Shown one piece after another: positions 60,896-64,000 of a DNA stretch of 64,000 nt. The position numbers and the translations under genes are program-made. How positions within the stretch are numbered: position 1 is the first letter of the stretch; every line of letters starts with the position of its first letter. Origin of the DNA: Streptomyces lincolnensis (GTDB lineage Bacteria > Actinomycetota > Actinomycetes > Streptomycetales > Streptomycetaceae); contig NZ_JAIHON010000013.1 of assembly GCF_021173675.1 (NCBI RefSeq), positions 1-64,000 on the forward strand, given 5' to 3'. Under the pieces are notes generated by a model. It worked only from the letters and a program-made list of their open reading frames with translations. It had not been told where the DNA came from and searched no databases.

Positions 60896-61650
60896 CAGCT
60901 GCTCACCGTCCGCTGCTCGATCCGCTTGTCCGCCGCCTGCTCCGCCGTCAGCGCGACGACCCGCTGCACGAAGATCCCCGGCAGATGCACCGCGTCCGGC
61001 TCGATCTCCCCGGGTTCCACCAGCTCCTCCACCTCGGCGACGGTCACCCGGCCCGCCATCGCGGCGAGGGGGTTGAAGTTCCGGGAGGACTTGTTGAACA
61101 CCAGGTTGCCGTGCCGGTCGCCCTTCCGGGCCCGCACCAGCGCGAAGTCGGTGCGGATGCCGCGCTCCAGGACGTACTCGGTGCCGTCGAACTCCCGGAC
61201 CTCCTTGGGCGGCGAGGCCAGCGCCACCCCGCCGGAACCGTCGTAGCGCCACGGCAGCCCGCCGTCCGCGACCTGTGTGCCCACGCCCGCGGGCGTGTAG
61301 AAGGCGGGGATCCCGGCCCCGCCGGCCCGCAGCCGCTCCGCCAGCGTGCCCTGCGGGATCATCTCGACCTCCAGTTCCCCGGCCAGGTACTGCCGCGCGA
61401 ACTCCTTGTTCGCCCCGATGTAGGAACCGGTCACCCGGGCGATCCGCCCGGCCGCCAGCAGCACCGCGAGCCCGGACTCCATCGCCCCGCAGTTGTTGGA
61501 GACCACCCTCAGACCGGAGACCCCCCGCTCGAACAGCGCCTGGATCAGCACGTTCGGCACACCGCTCAGCCCGAAACCGCCCACCGCCAGCGACGCGCCC
61601 CGCGGCACATCGGCCACCGCCTCCAGGGCCGTGGCGACCACCTTGTCCAT
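60895..61650 (-). CDS. pcaI: 3-oxoacid CoA-transferase subunit A
   Basis: A 251-residue alpha subunit from the ATG at 61650. GGFGLSGVPNVLIQAL is the CoA-binding segment, and FNKSSRNFNPLAAMAG follows. An in-frame codon at 61701 would add 17 residues without family support. It is the first gene of the operon; its promoter faces pcaV. Confidence 0.93.
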   Translation of the reverse strand: MDKVVATALEAVADVPRGASLAVGGFGLSGVPNVLIQALFERGVSGLRVVSNNCGAMESGLAVLLAAGRIARVTGSYIGANKEFARQYLAGELEVEMIPQGTLAERLRAGGAGIPAFYTPAGVGTQVADGGLPWRYDGSGGVALASPPKEVREFDGTEYVLERGIRTDFALVRARKGDRHGNLVFNKSSRNFNPLAAMAGRVTVAEVEELVEPGEIEPDAVHLPGIFVQRVVALTAEQAADKRIEQRTVSS

Positions 61651-61684
61651 CCGTGAAGCCCCATCCCGTCCGAGCACCCCAGTG

Positions 61685-61751
61685 CGAGCAACTACGACCA
61701 ACCACGAGCAACTACGCGCAATTACTCAGGGCACTGATTAATTTAACGAGG
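61685..61751. promoter_or_regulatory. pca operon promoter/operator region
   Basis: CGAGCAACTACG occurs twice (61685-61696 and 61705-61716) exactly 20 bp apart, in phase on the helix. GATTAATTTAAC (61735-61746) is AT-rich and nearly palindromic, and fits a MarR-type site. Both lie upstream of pcaI on the side facing pcaV. Confidence 0.5.
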
Positions 61752-61903
61752 TGTTCCTCACGCTGCCACCGGAGCAGCGGGGCGTCAAGACCCGGGAGAA
61801 AAGCAAGGTCAGATCGGATGTGAGTCCTCGGAGACACCGCAGACAGCCGTGATCCCGCCCGGTAGTGTTCAGTACACCAACGAATTCGACCTCGGGAGCG
61901 CAC

Positions 61904-62380
61904 ATGGCCGCGGTGGACCTCACCACGCACCCCGGGCACCTGGCCCGGCGGCTCCAGCAGGCCCACTATCTGCTGTGGAACACGATGGTCTCAGAGGAGA
62001 TCACCTCCCCGCAGTTCGCGGTCCTGAACACGCTCGTCGCCGAGCCCGGTCTCGACCAGCGCACGGTGGGGGAGCGGGTGGGGCTCGACCGGTCCACCAT
62101 CGCCGAGGTGATCAGCCGCCTCGGCCGGCGGGGGCTGCTGGACAAGGTGCGTGATCCGCAGGACGGCCGCCGCTTCCTGCTGCGCCTCACCGACGAGGGG
62201 CTGCGCACCCACCGCAAGCTCACCGTGCGCACGGCCCGGATGAACCAGGTCTTCCTGGCCCCGCTCTCCGCCGAGGAGCAGTCCGTCTTCTTCGACCTCC
62301 TCCGCCGGGTCTCGGACGCGGCGGAGGGACTCCGCAATCCCACGGGACGTCCCGCGGAGCCCCTCGCCGCCCGTTCCTGA
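61904..62380 (+). CDS. pcaV: MarR-family regulator PcaV
   Basis: 158 residues from the ATG at 61904 (GGGAG before it). The wHTH has LDQRTVGERVGLDRSTIAEVI and the wing RDPQDGRRFLLRL. It is divergent from pcaIJFHGBL, the arrangement known in Streptomyces coelicolor, where PcaV represses the operon until protocatechuate binds. The Arg shown to hold the ligand there (Arg15) is Arg15 here too (HLARRLQQ), which supports the same function. Confidence 0.92.
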   Translation: MAAVDLTTHPGHLARRLQQAHYLLWNTMVSEEITSPQFAVLNTLVAEPGLDQRTVGERVGLDRSTIAEVISRLGRRGLLDKVRDPQDGRRFLLRLTDEGLRTHRKLTVRTARMNQVFLAPLSAEEQSVFFDLLRRVSDAAEGLRNPTGRPAEPLAARS

Positions 62381-62387
62381 CCGGTGC

Positions 62388-63377
62388 TCACGCCTTCGCG
62401 AACACCACCCACACCTGCCCCCGCGCGAAGTTCAGCGGAGCGCCGTCCGCCGTCGTGAACCTGGTGCCGTCCTCGGCCGTCGCGCGGTCCCAGGTCGCGT
62501 CGTAGGACCGCCCGCCGCGCAGCACCTCGGCCCGGCCCGAGCCGACGGTCTCGGTGTACGGCGTGTTGTTGCCGAGGAAGTCGTGGAAGGCGGACTTGCG
62601 CACCTTCACGTACTGCACCACGACCGTCGCGGGCGCCACCCGCTTCCCGCCGGTCGTCACGGTCGGCCTGCCGTCCTGCGAGACCAGCCAGCGGCTCCGG
62701 TCGGCGGACCAGGTGAAGGTGAAGCGGGCGGCCGGGTAGCGCACGGTCCGCGAGCTCCTCGGCTCCCCGCCCTCGGGCGCCGCGCCGTAGCGGAAGCCGT
62801 TCGTCAGCGCGTCGGCGCCCGGCGCGGTGGGCAGCAGCTTGTTCGGGCGCAGGTAGAGGTTGTGCGGGGTGGGCTTGTCGGTGCCCCGGAAGTAGGCGTC
62901 GGCCACCTTCTCGGGTGTCTGCACGTCCAGGGGCGCCTTGTTGATCAGCGGCATCAGCTTGCCCTGGGCGCCGGAGAAGGCGAGGACCGGCCGCTCGAAC
63001 TGGCGCAGCAGCTCCAGGTCCGACTCGCGAGCGCTGCGCACCGGCCCGACGACCTTCGGGAGCTTGGTCGCGTACACCGCCATCAGCCGGCTGAGCCCGC
63101 CCTCGACCTGCTCGGCGTAGACGACGTCCGCCGCGTCGATGCCCGTCTGCGGCCGGGCCGCGCGCACGTTGTCGATCTTCACGGCGAGCACGGACCCGGC
63201 GGCCGGGGCGGTCGTGCCGTCGGCACTCCGGCTCGCCTCGGGGGTGCCCGGCCGTCCGCGCCCGTCGTCGGCGGGGGTGCGCCCGCCGGAGCAGCCCGCC
63301 ACCAGCGCGGCCGTCGTCGCGGCAGCCACCAGCACCGCCGTAGTCGTGGCGCGTCGCGTGCGCGCCGTCTGTCCCAT
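62388..63377 (-). CDS. DUF3048 (YerB-like) lipoprotein
   Basis: 329 residues from the ATG at 63377. The signal peptide has the lipobox LVAGC (Cys29). The two DUF3048 domains follow: VKIDNVRAARPQTGIDAADVV, then SARESDLELLRQFERPVLAF, and a C-terminal part (YDATWDRATAEDGTRF). YerB-type proteins are cell-surface lipoproteins of unclear function. It converges with pcaV, with 7 bp between them. Confidence 0.88.
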   Translation of the reverse strand: MGQTARTRRATTTAVLVAAATTAALVAGCSGGRTPADDGRGRPGTPEASRSADGTTAPAAGSVLAVKIDNVRAARPQTGIDAADVVYAEQVEGGLSRLMAVYATKLPKVVGPVRSARESDLELLRQFERPVLAFSGAQGKLMPLINKAPLDVQTPEKVADAYFRGTDKPTPHNLYLRPNKLLPTAPGADALTNGFRYGAAPEGGEPRSSRTVRYPAARFTFTWSADRSRWLVSQDGRPTVTTGGKRVAPATVVVQYVKVRKSAFHDFLGNNTPYTETVGSGRAEVLRGGRSYDATWDRATAEDGTRFTTADGAPLNFARGQVWVVFAKA

Positions 63378-63569
63378 GCCCACCGTTGGCCACCCGTCTC
63401 GTGTCATTGATTGTGCGCTTATCAGTTCATTGATGGCCATACCCGGTCGGTTCTGATTGAGCGCGACGGATGGGCCGATCGGCCCAGGGAGAGCGGTTCG
63501 TCGGGTGGCGCCCGGGTACCCGGGCGCCACCGCGGACCCGACCCGTCGACATGACCGAGGGAGTGGGCG

Positions 63570-64000
63570 ATGAAGGCAGTGACCTGGCAGGGCAAGCGGG
63601 ACGTACGGGTGGAGAGCGTGCCCGATCCGGAGATCCAGGAGCCGACGGACGCCGTCATCCGCGTCACCTCCACCGGCCTGTGCGGCTCCGACCTGCATCT
63701 CTACGAGGTGCTCACCCCGTTCATGACACCGGGCGACATCCTCGGGCACGAGCCCATGGGCATCGTCGAGGAGGTCGGCGCGGCAGTGCCCGACCTGGCG
63801 GTGGGCGACCGGGTCGTGGTGCCGTTCCAGATCGCGTGCGGCAACTGCTGGATGTGCCTGACCGGCCTGCCCACGCAGTGCGAGACCACCCAGGTCACCA
63901 GCGAGGGCATGGGGGCCGCACTGTTCGGCTACACCCGTCTGTACGGCTCCGTACCGGGCGCCCAGGCCGAGTACCTGCGCGTGCCGCAGGCCCAGTACGG
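63570..64000 (+). CDS. Zinc-dependent alcohol dehydrogenase (cut by window end)
   Basis: The ATG at 63570 behind GAGGGAG starts MKAVTWQGKRDVRVE. Visible are the catalytic-zinc Cys in CGSDLHLY, GHEPMG, and the structural-zinc Cys set CGNCWMCLTGLPTQC. This fits the formaldehyde-dehydrogenase-like or general zinc ADH subgroup. The nucleotide-binding half lies beyond the window, so the substrate class is open. Confidence 0.88.
   Translation, partial: MKAVTWQGKRDVRVESVPDPEIQEPTDAVIRVTSTGLCGSDLHLYEVLTPFMTPGDILGHEPMGIVEEVGAAVPDLAVGDRVVVPFQIACGNCWMCLTGLPTQCETTQVTSEGMGAALFGYTRLYGSVPGAQAEYLRVPQAQY

Overview
The window is very GC-rich, uses GTG and TTG starts freely, and chains genes through 1-4 bp ATGA/GTGA/TTGA overlaps. 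Its gene families (CYP105-like P450, NarL-type kinases, ROK regulator, Tat-exported phospholipase C, divergent pcaV/pcaIJFHGBL) are typical of Streptomyces. It looks like an accessory chromosome arm, or a chromosome/plasmid mosaic. I saw no rRNA, tRNA, CRISPR array or transposase.

Left part (1-17 kb). A TetR regulator stands opposite a frameshifted dienelactone hydrolase and an F420-type NADP oxidoreductase. A minus-strand oxidative cluster follows (P450, ferredoxin, ferredoxin reductase, aldehyde dehydrogenase, SDR, 14-TM exporter, frameshifted epoxide hydrolase), then an orphan OmpR-type regulator. Next come a small membrane protein gene with an in-frame TAG, a frameshifted lipoprotein gene, and an operon of two NarL-type sensor kinases and one LuxR-type response regulator.

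17-27 kb. EamA-SGNH hydrolase operon, MMPL transporter, secreted NLP (NPP1) protein, and a 1300-residue XRE-STAND-WD40 protein. The broken membrane protein gene, the EamA-SGNH operon and the MMPL gene share a 71-bp promoter layout with fixed spacing (GGTGTAG-N4-CTACACC, then TCGGGAG-N5-TCCCTCGT-N17-GGRATCGTGG). The kinase/regulator operon lies among them, so this is probably a local two-component regulon.

27-31.7 kb. A plasmid-type module: ParA, two proteins with related RHH-like C-termini, a triple-HTH protein, a double-HTH replication-type protein, and an iteron-like region.

32-43 kb. A TetR/NAD(P)-binding pair with matching palindromes, then an operon for a CUT1 sugar-type ABC importer (no ATPase gene), a ROK regulator, a GMC/pyranose-oxidase-like glycoside 3-oxidase, a zinc nucleoside-type deaminase and a xylose-isomerase-like TIM barrel. 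Together they suggest oxidative breakdown of a nucleoside-like glycoside. A convergent MHS transporter follows.

42.6-64 kb. Phospholipase C, a scramblase-like protein, a PAP2-EamA operon, TetR, a DUF2510 protein, AnmK with an MHS transporter, a LAL-type ATPase without its HTH, the complete protocatechuate operon pcaIJFHGBL with divergent pcaV, a DUF3048 lipoprotein and a zinc alcohol dehydrogenase cut by the window end.
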